Shown here: positions 20,652 through 30,869 of the stretch, piece after piece
How the letters are laid out: every line of letters starts with the position of its first letter
Position numbering within the stretch: the first letter of the stretch is position 1
Source of the DNA: Stutzerimonas kunmingensis
GTDB lineage: Bacteria; Pseudomonadota; Gammaproteobacteria; Pseudomonadales; Pseudomonadaceae
Length of the DNA: 64,000 nucleotides
Assembly: GCF_002929225.1 (NCBI RefSeq)
Contig: NZ_PISM01000022.1
Location: 186,001 to 250,000, forward strand
Reading direction: 5' to 3'
Notes under the pieces: generated by a model
Told to the model about the DNA's origin: nothing
Databases searched by the model: none
Seen by the model: only the letters and a program-made list of their open reading frames with translations
Position numbers and translations under genes: made by a program

Positions 20652-21440
20652 ATGAAAACCATCCCCGCCGTCCTGATGCTCCTGCTGCTGGCCGGTTGCG
20701 CCAGTGGTCCGCGCATCGATACCAGCTACAGCTCGACCGGCCACGACAGCCGCGCCCAGTTCATCATCCTGCATTACACCTCGACCGACCTGCCCCGTTC
20801 GCTGCAGCTGCTTAGCGGCCGCGACGTCAGCAGCCACTACCTGATCGCCGAATCGCCGGCGACCATCTACCGCCTGGTGGATGAAAACCGCCGCGCCTGG
20901 CATGCCGGCGAGAGTGAGTGGAACGGGCGCACCTGGCTCAACGCCACATCGATCGGCATCGAGCTGGTCAACCGCGGCTACGTGGAAAGCGCCGACGGGC
21001 GCCGGCTCTGGTATCCGTACTCCGAGGAGCAGATCGACGCGCTGGTGGTGCTGCTCAAGGACATCATGGCGCGTCACGACCTCAAGCCGGGCGCCATCAT
21101 CGGCCACAGCGACATCGCCCCGCAGCGCAAGGTCGATCCGGGGCCGCTGTTCCCCTGGAAACGCCTGGCCGAGGAGGGGCTGCTGCCCTGGCCCGACGCC
21201 GATGCGGTGGCGGCCGAGCGGATGCGCTATGCATCGGCCGGGCTGCCGACGATCGCCTGGTTCCAGGATGCATTGGCGGCGCAGGGTTACCGGGTGCCGC
21301 GCCACGGCCATCTGGACGACGAGACGCGTAACGTGATCGCTGCGTTCCAGATGAAATACCGCCCGGCTCGCTTCGACGGCGAACCCGATGCCGAGACCGC
21401 CGCGATGCTGCAGGTGCTCGGTAACCAGGCGGGGCGCTGA
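20652..21440 (+). CDS. ampDh2: N-acetylmuramoyl-L-alanine amidase, AmiD/AmpDh2-type lipoprotein
   Basis: 262 residues. A lipoprotein signal ends LLLLAGC, with C16 as the lipidated residue. The Amidase_2 domain (about residues 35-180) shows zinc-site motifs: the first histidine in FIILHYTST and the others in GHSDIAPQRKVDPGP. A C-terminal peptidoglycan-binding repeat (about 195-260, ending FQMKYRPARFDGEPDAETAAML) follows. It cleaves muropeptides in the periplasm at the outer membrane. Neighbours kinB, algB and dgcP match the ampDh2 locus of P. aeruginosa. Confidence 0.87.
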   Translation: MKTIPAVLMLLLLAGCASGPRIDTSYSSTGHDSRAQFIILHYTSTDLPRSLQLLSGRDVSSHYLIAESPATIYRLVDENRRAWHAGESEWNGRTWLNATSIGIELVNRGYVESADGRRLWYPYSEEQIDALVVLLKDIMARHDLKPGAIIGHSDIAPQRKVDPGPLFPWKRLAEEGLLPWPDADAVAAERMRYASAGLPTIAWFQDALAAQGYRVPRHGHLDDETRNVIAAFQMKYRPARFDGEPDAETAAMLQVLGNQAGR

Positions 21441-21441
21441 C

Positions 21442-21846
21442 TCAGTAGCGGGTGGTGCCGATCAGTCTCGAGTCGGCCAGCGCGGCGCTACGGTGCTCGG
21501 CTGCAGCCTGATAGTCGCTGTCGCCGATCATCGCCAGGAAGGCTTCCTTGGATGGATAGCTGACCAGCAGTATGTCGTCCCACTGCTCGTCCGTCGGGGC
21601 GATCAGCGCGGCATGGGCCTTGGTCCTGACTTCCACCGCGCCACCGCTGGCCTGCACCTTGGCCAGTGCCACGCGGCTGTAGCGGGCGTAGGCCTCGCGA
21701 CCACTGCACGGACTGTGCTGACTACCTGACGGATAGGTCGCCTGGTCGTTATAGCGCAGCAGGTTGAGCATCAGGATCGGCACGCCCGAAGGCATCGTCG
21801 CAGCGAAGTCGGCGAGCTGTTCGGGGCTGGGGTTCAGGCTCGGCAT
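21442..21846 (-). CDS. DUF1330 family protein
   Basis: 134 residues, cytosolic. The pattern PILMLNLLRYND, then YARYSRVALAKVQASGG, and near the C-terminus DDILLVSYPSKEAFLAMIGDSDYQ is that of the DUF1330/ferredoxin-like dimeric barrel proteins. Function is unknown. It follows kinB on the same strand with only 21 bases between, so it may be read from the algB-kinB transcript. It is convergent with the amidase gene, one base apart. Confidence 0.82.
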   Translation of the reverse strand: MPSLNPSPEQLADFAATMPSGVPILMLNLLRYNDQATYPSGSQHSPCSGREAYARYSRVALAKVQASGGAVEVRTKAHAALIAPTDEQWDDILLVSYPSKEAFLAMIGDSDYQAAAEHRSAALADSRLIGTTRY

Positions 21847-21867
21847 GTGGCCTCCTCGATGGCGCTG

Positions 21868-23655
21868 TCAGATCGGCAGCGCAACGTAGAAGATGGTGCC
21901 GTGGCCGATCCGTGAATGCACGCCAATACGCCCACCATGCAACTGAGCGATTTCCTTGCATAAGGCAAGGCCCAGTCCGGCACCGCCACGGCGGCGACCG
22001 ATCTGCACGAACGGCTCGAAGATGCGCGCCTGCTGGCTGTAGGGAATGCCTTCGCCGTTGTCCTCGACGCTGAGGATCATCCGCTCGCCGTGGTGCCGCG
22101 CCAGCAGCCGAACCTCGCCGCCCTTGGGCGTGTGGCGCAGGGCATTGCTCAGCAGGTTGTCCATCACCCGCTCGATCTGCTGGCGGTCGAGCATCAGCGT
22201 CGGCAGCGGCTGCTGCAACTCCAGCTTGAGCTGAACCTCCTGTTCGGCAGCGTTGACCTCGAAGCGTTGACGCGCGGCCTCGAGCAGCTCGGGGATGTGG
22301 CACTGCTCCAGCTCCAGCTTCTGCTGGCCACTCTGATAGCGCGAGAAGTTGAGCAGGTCATTGATCAGCCGGACCAGTCGCTGCATTTCCTCGTGTACGG
22401 TGTCGAACAGGTCCGACTCGCGGCTGCCGGCCGGGTAGCGCAGGCGTTCGCGCAGCAGGCTGAAGGCCATCTGCATGCCGGTGACCGGCGTGCGCAGCTC
22501 ATGGGAGGCCCGCAGCACGAACTCGTTGCGCACTCGTTCGAAGGTGCGCTGATCGGTGACGTCGTGCAGCACCATGACCGCACCGCTGATGCTGCCGTCG
22601 TGGTGGCTCACCGGGCTGATGCGCCAGGCCAGCAGGCGGCGTTCGCCGTCCGCCTCAATGATCAGGTCTTCGGGTGGGTCGGACAGTGGTTTGTCGTCCA
22701 GCACCTGCCGCGCTGCATTGTCCAGGTCCGGGTAGCCGAGCGCTTCGCCGAGGGTCGAGCCGAGGTGCTCGTTCTCCCAGGCCAGCTGCCGCTGGGCGAC
22801 CGGGTTGGCGTGCTCCAGTCGACCGTCGCGGTCGACGATCAGCAGGCCGTCGTCGATGCTATCGAGCAGTGCCTGCAGACGCTGCTGGCCGTTGACCAGC
22901 GCCTCCACGTTGGTCTGCTTGAACTCGTGCAGAGCCTGAGCCATCAGGCCGAAGCGGCGGCTCAGCGAGGACAGCTCCGCGATGTGCGGCGTCGGCAGGG
23001 AAATGTTGAAGTCGCCGCGGCCGATCTGGTCGGCGGCGGCGGACAGCCGTTCGATCGGTTCGCCGAAGCGGCGGGCGAAGCTGTGCGCGGTGATGAAGCC
23101 GATCAGCAGTACCGCGATCGCCGTCAGGCCCAGCAGGCCGGCGAGCAGCGACGCCCGGTCACGGCTGCGCAGCTCGGTGTCGCGGATCTTGTCGTACGCC
23201 GTGCGCTGCATGTCGGTCATCAGGCTGCGCACCTGATTGAAGGCCTGGCTGAGCGGATTGTCTTCCAGCAGCGTCAGGTTCTGGTTGCGGGCGGCATCGA
23301 CCTGCTGCAGGAAGCTGGCGTAGGCGCTGGCGACGGCCTGGAATGCCTGCCGATCGGTCTCGTCGCTGGCTTCGGCGATGCCGCGTTCGAGCGTCTGCTG
23401 AAACGATTGGCTCAGCGGTTCCAGCGCTTCACTGCGACCGCTGTCGGTGAGCATCACGATCAGGTGGTTGCCCAGCGTCTGCCGCAGCTGCTGGTTGATC
23501 TCGATGATGGCGAAGTTGTTGCGGATCAGCTGTTCCTGGCTCTTGGCCATCTGCATGACGCTGACCAGCGCCAGCAGCAGGCCCAGCAGCGCAACCGTCA
23601 TCAGCGCGGAGAAGCCGAGAAACAGGCGGGTCCGCAGCTTCATCTGGAGTTTCAT
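21868..23655 (-). CDS. kinB: Sensor histidine kinase KinB
   Basis: 595 residues. An N-terminal membrane segment, a periplasmic helical sensor (about 35-165) and a second membrane segment precede HAMP (about 190-240) and PAS (about 255-365) domains. The phospho-acceptor is H385 in LRASHELRTPVTGMQMAF, and the kinase core has N-box and G boxes DNLLSNALRH, DNGEGIPYS and GAGLGLALCKEIAQ. In P. aeruginosa KinB also acts at H385 and controls AlgB phosphorylation, alginate and virulence. It overlaps algB by four bases. Confidence 0.93.
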   Translation of the reverse strand: MKLQMKLRTRLFLGFSALMTVALLGLLLALVSVMQMAKSQEQLIRNNFAIIEINQQLRQTLGNHLIVMLTDSGRSEALEPLSQSFQQTLERGIAEASDETDRQAFQAVASAYASFLQQVDAARNQNLTLLEDNPLSQAFNQVRSLMTDMQRTAYDKIRDTELRSRDRASLLAGLLGLTAIAVLLIGFITAHSFARRFGEPIERLSAAADQIGRGDFNISLPTPHIAELSSLSRRFGLMAQALHEFKQTNVEALVNGQQRLQALLDSIDDGLLIVDRDGRLEHANPVAQRQLAWENEHLGSTLGEALGYPDLDNAARQVLDDKPLSDPPEDLIIEADGERRLLAWRISPVSHHDGSISGAVMVLHDVTDQRTFERVRNEFVLRASHELRTPVTGMQMAFSLLRERLRYPAGSRESDLFDTVHEEMQRLVRLINDLLNFSRYQSGQQKLELEQCHIPELLEAARQRFEVNAAEQEVQLKLELQQPLPTLMLDRQQIERVMDNLLSNALRHTPKGGEVRLLARHHGERMILSVEDNGEGIPYSQQARIFEPFVQIGRRRGGAGLGLALCKEIAQLHGGRIGVHSRIGHGTIFYVALPI

Positions 23656-24998
23656 AGGCCGTACTGCTTGCGTTTTCGGTAGAGGGTCGAGGCGTCGATA
23701 CCCAGGATGCGCGCGGCCTGATCGAGAGTATCGCTGGTGCTCAACACGCCGGCGATATGCGCTTTCTCCAGCGCCTCCAGGCTGAGCGGCTCACCGATGC
23801 GTGGCGCGTTGCTGCCTACCTGTTCGCCCAGCCCGAGGTGGCTGACCTCGATCATCTGCTGCGGGCAAATGATGCTCGCCCGTTCCACCACGTTGCGCAG
23901 TTCACGCACGTTGCCCGGCCAGCGGTAGGTCTTCAGTGCGGCAACCGCTGCATCGCTGAAACCGCGCGCAGGGCGGCCATAGTTCTTCACGAACGAGGCA
24001 AGGAAGCGTTCGGCCAGGGTCAGCACGTCCTCGGGACGCTCGCGCATGGGCGGCAGGTTGAGGGTGATGACATTGAGGCGATACAGCAGGTCCTCGCGGA
24101 ACTTGCCCTCGCGCACCATTTCTTCGAGGTTCAGGTTGGTCGCCGCGAGGATGCGCACATCGGCGCGGCGGGTGACCGGGTCGCCGACCCGCTCGTACTC
24201 CTTGTCCTGGATGAAGCGCAGCAGCTTGGGTTGCAGCGCCAGCGGGAAGTCACCGATCTCGTCGAGGAACAGCGTGCCGCCGTCGGCCTGGTTGACCCGG
24301 CCCAGCGTGCTCTCCGTCGCGCCGGTGAAGGCGCCGCGGTTGTGCCCGAACAGCTCGCTTTCCATCAGGTCGGCGGACAGCGACGGGCAGTTGATGGTGA
24401 CGAAGGCCTTCTTCGAGCGCCGGCTCCAGGTGTGGATGGCACGCGCCAGTTCGCCCTTGCCGGTACCCGATTCGCCAAGGATGAGAATGTTGGCGTCGGT
24501 GTCTGCCACCTGCCGCGCGGTTTCCAGCACGGCCATCATCGCCGGGCTGTGCGAGCCGAGGGCGTCGCTGCGTTGCTTCATCTCGCCTTCCAGCGCTTCC
24601 AGTCGGGCCGCCATCTGGCGGACTTCCAGCTGCTTGGCGGCGGACAGGCGAAGCTGTTCCGGGCTGCATGGCTTGAGCAGGTAGTCCGCTGCGCCGGCCT
24701 GCATGGCGTCCACGGCGGTGTCCACGGCCGAATGGGCGGTGACGATTACCACGCGCATCCAGGGCGCGAGCAGGCGCATCTGCTGCAGGACGTCCAGGCC
24801 ATTGTCTTCGCCAAGTCTCAGGTCGAGGAAGCACAGGTCGAATACCTGACGCTGCAGAATGGCCTCGGCCTGCGCCGCACTGGCTGCAGTCATGACCGTG
24901 TAGCCGCGGTCCTCCAGGCAGTAACGAAAGGTACGCAGGATCGCCGCTTCGTCATCCACCAGGAGGATGCGCCCGCCGTTGTCCGTCGTTTGGTCCAT
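23652..24998 (-). CDS. algB: Sigma-54-dependent response regulator AlgB
   Basis: 448 residues, NtrC-type. The receiver domain has the acceptor D59 (in FDLCFLDLRLGEDNG), the same position as in P. aeruginosa AlgB. The AAA+ domain (about 145-380) has Walker A GESGTGKGELARAIH, the sigma-54 contact loop GAFTGA and Walker B-like GGTLFLDEIGDFP. The C-terminal Fis-type helix-turn-helix ends DQAARILGIDASTLYRKRKQYGL. It drives sigma-54 promoters. Two candidate sigma-54 promoters lie just upstream at 25217 and 25853, facing away from algB. Confidence 0.94.
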   Translation of the reverse strand: MDQTTDNGGRILLVDDEAAILRTFRYCLEDRGYTVMTAASAAQAEAILQRQVFDLCFLDLRLGEDNGLDVLQQMRLLAPWMRVVIVTAHSAVDTAVDAMQAGAADYLLKPCSPEQLRLSAAKQLEVRQMAARLEALEGEMKQRSDALGSHSPAMMAVLETARQVADTDANILILGESGTGKGELARAIHTWSRRSKKAFVTINCPSLSADLMESELFGHNRGAFTGATESTLGRVNQADGGTLFLDEIGDFPLALQPKLLRFIQDKEYERVGDPVTRRADVRILAATNLNLEEMVREGKFREDLLYRLNVITLNLPPMRERPEDVLTLAERFLASFVKNYGRPARGFSDAAVAALKTYRWPGNVRELRNVVERASIICPQQMIEVSHLGLGEQVGSNAPRIGEPLSLEALEKAHIAGVLSTSDTLDQAARILGIDASTLYRKRKQYGL

Positions 24999-25176
24999 GG
25001 ATGCTCCCCATCAAAAGGCGTATCGGTCGCTGAATTGCTCGGATTATGTGTGTCGAGCGCCGGGCGGCGCCGTTGCGTTGCTGGCGAGACCTTAGTCTAT
25101 GAAAAGTCTTGCAAGTTGCACGGTATCAGCACGGCTTTCCTGCATGCTGCACTCCGACGCCTGCAATGGCATCGCC

Positions 25177-25189
25177 CAAGTGGCTGATT
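25177..25189 (-). promoter_or_regulatory. Candidate IHF site (promoter 1)
   Basis: AATCAGCCACTTG on the reverse strand fits WATCARNNNNTTR at all defined positions. Its centre lies 35 bases upstream of the GG of the sigma-54 promoter at 25217, near -60, the usual place for IHF to bend DNA between activator and polymerase. Confidence 0.5.
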
Positions 25190-25216
25190 TGGTTACCGCT
25201 GGCGCTTGCGCCGGCC

Positions 25217-25231
25217 TGGCATGGGGCTTGC
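25217..25231 (+). promoter_or_regulatory. Sigma-54 (-24/-12) promoter 1
   Basis: TGGCATGGGGCTTGC matches TGGCAYG-N4-TTGC, with GG (25218-25219) and GC (25230-25231) exactly 12 bases apart. The predicted start is near 25243, about 63 bases before the DUF2383-type gene. Two TGCA-type dyads lie upstream at 25110-25120 (TGCAAGTTGCA) and 25141-25151 (TGCATGCTGCA) as possible activator sites. Confidence 0.65.
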
Positions 25232-25305
25232 GACCCTGAACACAGGGCGTCACTTCTCGCCGAGCGGGCGTGTGGCGAATCTGTTGCAACCATGCAGGAG
25301 GTGTT

Positions 25306-25737
25306 ATGAATCAGTCCATGAATCAGCTCAATGAGCTCATTGAGATCACCCGCGACGGGCAGCGTTTCTACCAGCATGCCGCCGACGAAGTAAAGGACGT
25401 CGAGCTGCAGCACCTGTTTCGCGATCTGGCGCAGGCCAAGACGCAGATCATCCAGGCCCTCAGCGTGAAGGTTGCAGCCAACCATGAGCACCCGTCGCAG
25501 GGCGGGACGCTGACCGGCCGGATGCGTGAGCTCTATGCCGACGCTCGATCACGCATCGGCGACCACGACACCGCCTATGTCGACCAGCTGGAGCAGACGG
25601 AAGCGAGCATTCTGCATGCCTTCGAGGATGCTGTAGGAGACGCCGAGCCGGATATCCGAGCGCTGCTCGCCATCGAGCTGCCGAAGCTGCGTGCCTGTCA
25701 TGAGCGCATACGCCACCTCAAGGAAGCTAGGCATTAA
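25306..25737 (+). CDS. PA2169/DUF2383-type four-helix stress protein
   Basis: 143 residues, all-helical, with no signal or membrane segment. It begins MNQSMNQLNELIEITRDGQRFYQHAADEV. The ferritin-like pattern of helices and repeats such as LEQTEASILHAFEDAV fit the PA2169/DUF2383 family, whose members are induced by stress or low oxygen in Pseudomonas; biochemical function is unknown. The ATG at 25306 has a strong GGAGG site. It is probably driven by the sigma-54 promoter at 25217. Confidence 0.78.
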   Translation: MNQSMNQLNELIEITRDGQRFYQHAADEVKDVELQHLFRDLAQAKTQIIQALSVKVAANHEHPSQGGTLTGRMRELYADARSRIGDHDTAYVDQLEQTEASILHAFEDAVGDAEPDIRALLAIELPKLRACHERIRHLKEARH

Positions 25738-25811
25738 GCGTTCGTGCAAAACGCCCGGCATTGCTGGGGCGCTCATGCAAATTGAGTTGCCAGGACGCTG
25801 GGCATAATCTC

Positions 25812-25824
25812 TAACTCATTGATT
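25812..25824 (-). promoter_or_regulatory. Candidate IHF site (promoter 2)
   Basis: AATCAATGAGTTA on the reverse strand is a full match to the IHF consensus WATCAANNNNTTR. Its centre is 36 bases upstream of the promoter GG, within one base of the spacing at promoter 1. Confidence 0.55.
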
Positions 25825-25828
25825 TATA

Positions 25829-25843
25829 ACAATTTTAAATTGT
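25829..25843. promoter_or_regulatory. Perfect 15-base palindrome beside the sigma-54 promoter
   Basis: ACAATTTTAAATTGT (7+1+7) ends nine bases before the -24 box at 25853. The position suits a repressor or extra bending site better than an activator enhancer. Confidence 0.4.
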
Positions 25844-25852
25844 AATGCGAGC

Positions 25853-25868
25853 TGGCACGGCGCCTGCA
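25853..25868 (+). promoter_or_regulatory. Sigma-54 (-24/-12) promoter 2
   Basis: TGGCACGGCGCCTGCA matches TGGCACG-N4-YTGCW, with GG (25854-25855) and GC (25866-25867) exactly 12 bases apart. The predicted start is near 25879, 38 bases before the 78-residue gene. A TGCAAATTGAG element at 25776-25786 lies at the same offset as a dyad of promoter 1. Confidence 0.72.
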
Positions 25869-25916
25869 ATATCCCCCTCAACGAAACGACGTCGCCACGC
25901 TTAGAAGGAGTTGAGG

Positions 25917-26153
25917 ATGAATCGCCAAGCCCGCTTTTCATTGGCCAGCAAGGGGTTCCTCTCTGCTGCGGTAGTCATGCTGATCATGGGTGCCGAGCGC
26001 CCGCTGTCGCAACCGCTCAGCCAGGCGCAACAGAATTCAGCGGAACGAATCGGCATGTATGACGCTCAACCTATTGAGCTCATGCGGACCGGCCAAGAGC
26101 CGCAGACCATCGACTATCGCCAGGCGCCTTCTGACCAGCGCTGGGTATTCTGA
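25917..26153 (+). CDS. Small hypothetical exported or membrane-anchored protein (78 aa)
   Basis: 78 residues with a strong AAGGAG ribosome site six bases before the ATG at 25917. A basic start (MNRQARFSLASKG) is followed by a hydrophobic segment (FLSAAVVMLIMGA, about residues 14-26) and a polar tail rich in Q, P and E. It is a single-pass membrane or exported protein of unknown function. The sigma-54 promoter at 25853 precedes it, and the DUF1328 gene follows 109 bases on with a small hairpin (26209-26225) between. I recognise no family. Confidence 0.62.
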   Translation: MNRQARFSLASKGFLSAAVVMLIMGAERPLSQPLSQAQQNSAERIGMYDAQPIELMRTGQEPQTIDYRQAPSDQRWVF

Positions 26154-26262
26154 GCAACGAAGGGGACGTGCAAGCGAATCAGCAAGGATGCTTTACACAC
26201 TCGATGCCGATCGGACTGACCGATCCGCTGAGAACCGTTCCTGAAACAAGAGGAGTCACACC

Positions 26263-26433
26263 ATGCTGAGTTGGGCCATTACCTTCCTGATCATCGCCAT
26301 CATCGCTGCGGTACTGGGCTTCGGTGGTATCGCCGGCACTGCAACGGGTATCGCCAAGATCCTGTTCGTGGTTTTCCTGGTTCTGTTCGTAGCGTCGCTG
26401 ATCTTTGGCCGCGGCCGCGGACCACGCGTGTGA
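26263..26433 (+). CDS. DUF1328 (YtjA) small membrane protein
   Basis: 56 residues with AGGAG upstream of the ATG. Two membrane segments are joined by a glycine-rich turn: [20 protein letters not shown] then [20 protein letters not shown], ending [10 protein letters not shown]. This is the DUF1328/YtjA pattern, found in small inner membrane proteins often induced by general stress; function is unknown. It follows the sigma-54-driven 78-residue gene and may share its transcript. Confidence 0.88.
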   Translation: MLSWAITFLIIAIIAAVLGFGGIAGTATGIAKILFVVFLVLFVASLIFGRGRGPRV

Positions 26434-26857
26434 TGCAATCGATGGCCGCCCGCAAGGGCGGCTGATTGAGGAGTTTCAGTGGCATAGGAAGCCAATTTCG
26501 CCGGGTCATGTTCGGCTTTCGAAGGTGATCCAGAGCGCGCGGGCCTAACCGCTCCGCGCGCTTCACCCCTCAGCGGGGGGAACCAGGGGGTCGGGTTGTT
26601 CTGCATCGCGGAGCGACCTAGAGGTACAGGGAGTACCTCCTAATCGGACCGGGTTCTGTGAAGCTGCGGCCGGGGGCGCAATCGCTCCCGGCATGCAGCA
26701 ACAAATGTCCGATCTGCTTCATCGTCTTTCGCAGCCTCTCCACTCATCTCGCAGTCCCTCTACCTCATCGTTTTCCTCTTGCCGTCTACTGATCTGCGGA
26801 TGACCCGTGCGCGCGCGCACCGCTATCATCGCGTCCAGCTTTCGACGGGAGAACGAC
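26434..26857. other. 424-base gene-free stretch with several strong hairpins
   Basis: No convincing coding frame. Four stem-loops are visible: GCCGCCC-GCAA-GGGCGGC at 26445-26462 (no T-run, probable end of the DUF1328 transcript); GAGCGCGCGG with CCGCGCGCTT at 26533-26563; GAGGTAC-AGGGA-GTACCTC at 26621-26639 with a GGGA loop; and GCCGGGGGCG with CGCTCCCGGC at 26669-26692, flanked by GCTGC/GCAGC. Several GGA triplets occur between and in the loops. The end near 26800-26857 should contain the promoter of the downstream membrane gene. A structured RNA is possible but unproven. Confidence 0.45.
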
Positions 26858-28087
26858 ATGCTCAACGGCCTCTGGCTGGGCTTTTTTCTGATCGCCGCGG
26901 TTGCCGCCCTCGGGCGCTGGCTGATCGGTGGCGACCCTGCAGTGTTCGCCGCGCTGGTGGAAAGCCTGTTCGCCATGGCCAAGCTGGCCGTAGAAGTGAT
27001 GATCGTGCTGTTCGGCACCTTGACGTTGTGGCTGGGCTTTTTGCGCATCGCGGAAAAGGCCGGGCTCATCGAACTCCTGGCGCGTCTGCTCGGGCCATTG
27101 TTCCGCCGCCTGATGCCCGAAGTGCCGGCAGGCCATCCGGCGCTGGGGCTGATCACCCTGAACTTCGCCGCCAACGGCCTGGGACTGGACAACGCCGCGA
27201 CGCCAATCGGCCTCAAGGCAATGCGCGCGCTGCAGGAGCTCAATCCGCTGCCGACCGTGGCCAGCAATGCGCAGATCCTGTTTCTGGTGCTCAACACCTC
27301 GTCGCTGACGCTATTGCCGGTGTCGATCTTCATGTACCGCGTACAGCAGGGCGCGGAAGACCCGACCCTGGTTTTTCTGCCGATCCTCCTGGCGACCAGT
27401 GCATCTTCGCTGGCCGGCCTACTGGCGGTGGCACTGGTGCAGCGGCTGCGCCTGTGGGATCCGGTGGTGCTGGCCTACTTCGTTCCCGGTGCACTGCTGC
27501 TCGGTGGCTTCATGGCGCTGCTGGCGGGGCTGTCGGCGACCGCGCTGGCGTCGCTGTCTTCGTTGCTGGGCAATCTGACGCTGTTCGGTCTGATCATCGC
27601 CTTTCTGGCCGTCGGTGCGCTGCGCAAGGTGCCGGTGTATGAGGCGTTCGTCGAGGGGGCGCAGGAGGGCTTCGATGTCGCCAAGAGCCTGTTGCCCTAC
27701 CTGATCGCCATGCTCTGCGCGATCGGCGCTCTGCGCGCCTCCGGCGCGCTGGATTTCGGTCTGGAAGGCATTCGCTGGATGGTGGAGGCGCTGGGCTGGG
27801 ACACACGCTTCGTCGATGCCCTGCCGACTGCGCTGGTCAAACCGTTTTCCGGCAGTGCGGCGCGAGCGATGCTGATCGAGACCATGCAGAGTCAGGGCGT
27901 GGACAGCTTCCCGGCACTGGTGGCGGCTACGGTACAGGGCAGTACCGAGACGACCTTCTATGTGCTGGCGGTGTACTTTGGCGCCGTAGGCATCCAGCGC
28001 GCGCGCCATGCGGTGGGTTGCGCGATAGTGGCGGATCTGGCCGGCATCATCGCCGCGATTGCCGTGTGCTACTGGTTCTTCGGCTGA
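26858..28087 (+). CDS. Nucleoside-recognition (Gate) domain membrane protein, SpmA/SpmB-like fusion
   Basis: 409 residues with about ten membrane segments. The two halves each carry a Gate/nucleoside-recognition domain: the first has GLITLNFAANGLGLDNAATPIGLKAMRALQ (about 105-130) and the second has ATVQGSTETTFYVLAVYFGAVGI near 365-385. In Bacillus the halves are separate spore maturation proteins SpmA and SpmB. In non-spore-formers the fused form is of unknown function. The ATG at 26858 has a GGGAGA site. It ends before a shared bidirectional terminator. Confidence 0.85.
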   Translation: MLNGLWLGFFLIAAVAALGRWLIGGDPAVFAALVESLFAMAKLAVEVMIVLFGTLTLWLGFLRIAEKAGLIELLARLLGPLFRRLMPEVPAGHPALGLITLNFAANGLGLDNAATPIGLKAMRALQELNPLPTVASNAQILFLVLNTSSLTLLPVSIFMYRVQQGAEDPTLVFLPILLATSASSLAGLLAVALVQRLRLWDPVVLAYFVPGALLLGGFMALLAGLSATALASLSSLLGNLTLFGLIIAFLAVGALRKVPVYEAFVEGAQEGFDVAKSLLPYLIAMLCAIGALRASGALDFGLEGIRWMVEALGWDTRFVDALPTALVKPFSGSAARAMLIETMQSQGVDSFPALVAATVQGSTETTFYVLAVYFGAVGIQRARHAVGCAIVADLAGIIAAIAVCYWFFG

Positions 28088-28139
28088 GCCGAAGCCGCGC
28101 ACTGCCCGGCTCCGAATCTGACGGGCGTTTATAGCGCTT

Positions 28140-28183
28140 AAAAAAGAAACCCCGACCACATGTACTGTGGCCGGGGTTTCTCT
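28140..28183. terminator. Bidirectional terminator between convergent genes
   Basis: A stem of GAAACCCCGACCACA with TGTGGCCGGGGTTTC (one mismatch) is flanked by an A-run on the left (28140-28145) and TCT on the right. It serves the Gate-domain gene rightward and the TRAP permease gene leftward. Confidence 0.85.
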
Positions 28184-28197
28184 TGCAGCGACTGCAG

Positions 28198-30750
<2,553 letters not shown>

Positions 30751-30784
30751 GAATTGAGGCCTGTTTTTTCAGGTAACGGAACCG

Positions 30785-30819
30785 CGAAAACCCGTGGCCA
30801 TGGGGCGCACGGGTTTTCG
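30785..30819 (-). terminator. Intra-operon hairpin between TAXI and TRAP permease genes
   Basis: A 12-base perfect stem (CGAAAACCCGTG/CACGGGTTTTCG) and a second GC stem near 30841-30865 fill the 119-base gap. There is no T-run, so it probably protects the upstream binding-protein message rather than terminating. Confidence 0.6.
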
Positions 30820-30869
30820 GCTAAGGCATCGACGTCAGGGCCGCATCCGCGACGCGGCCCCGCTGAGCC

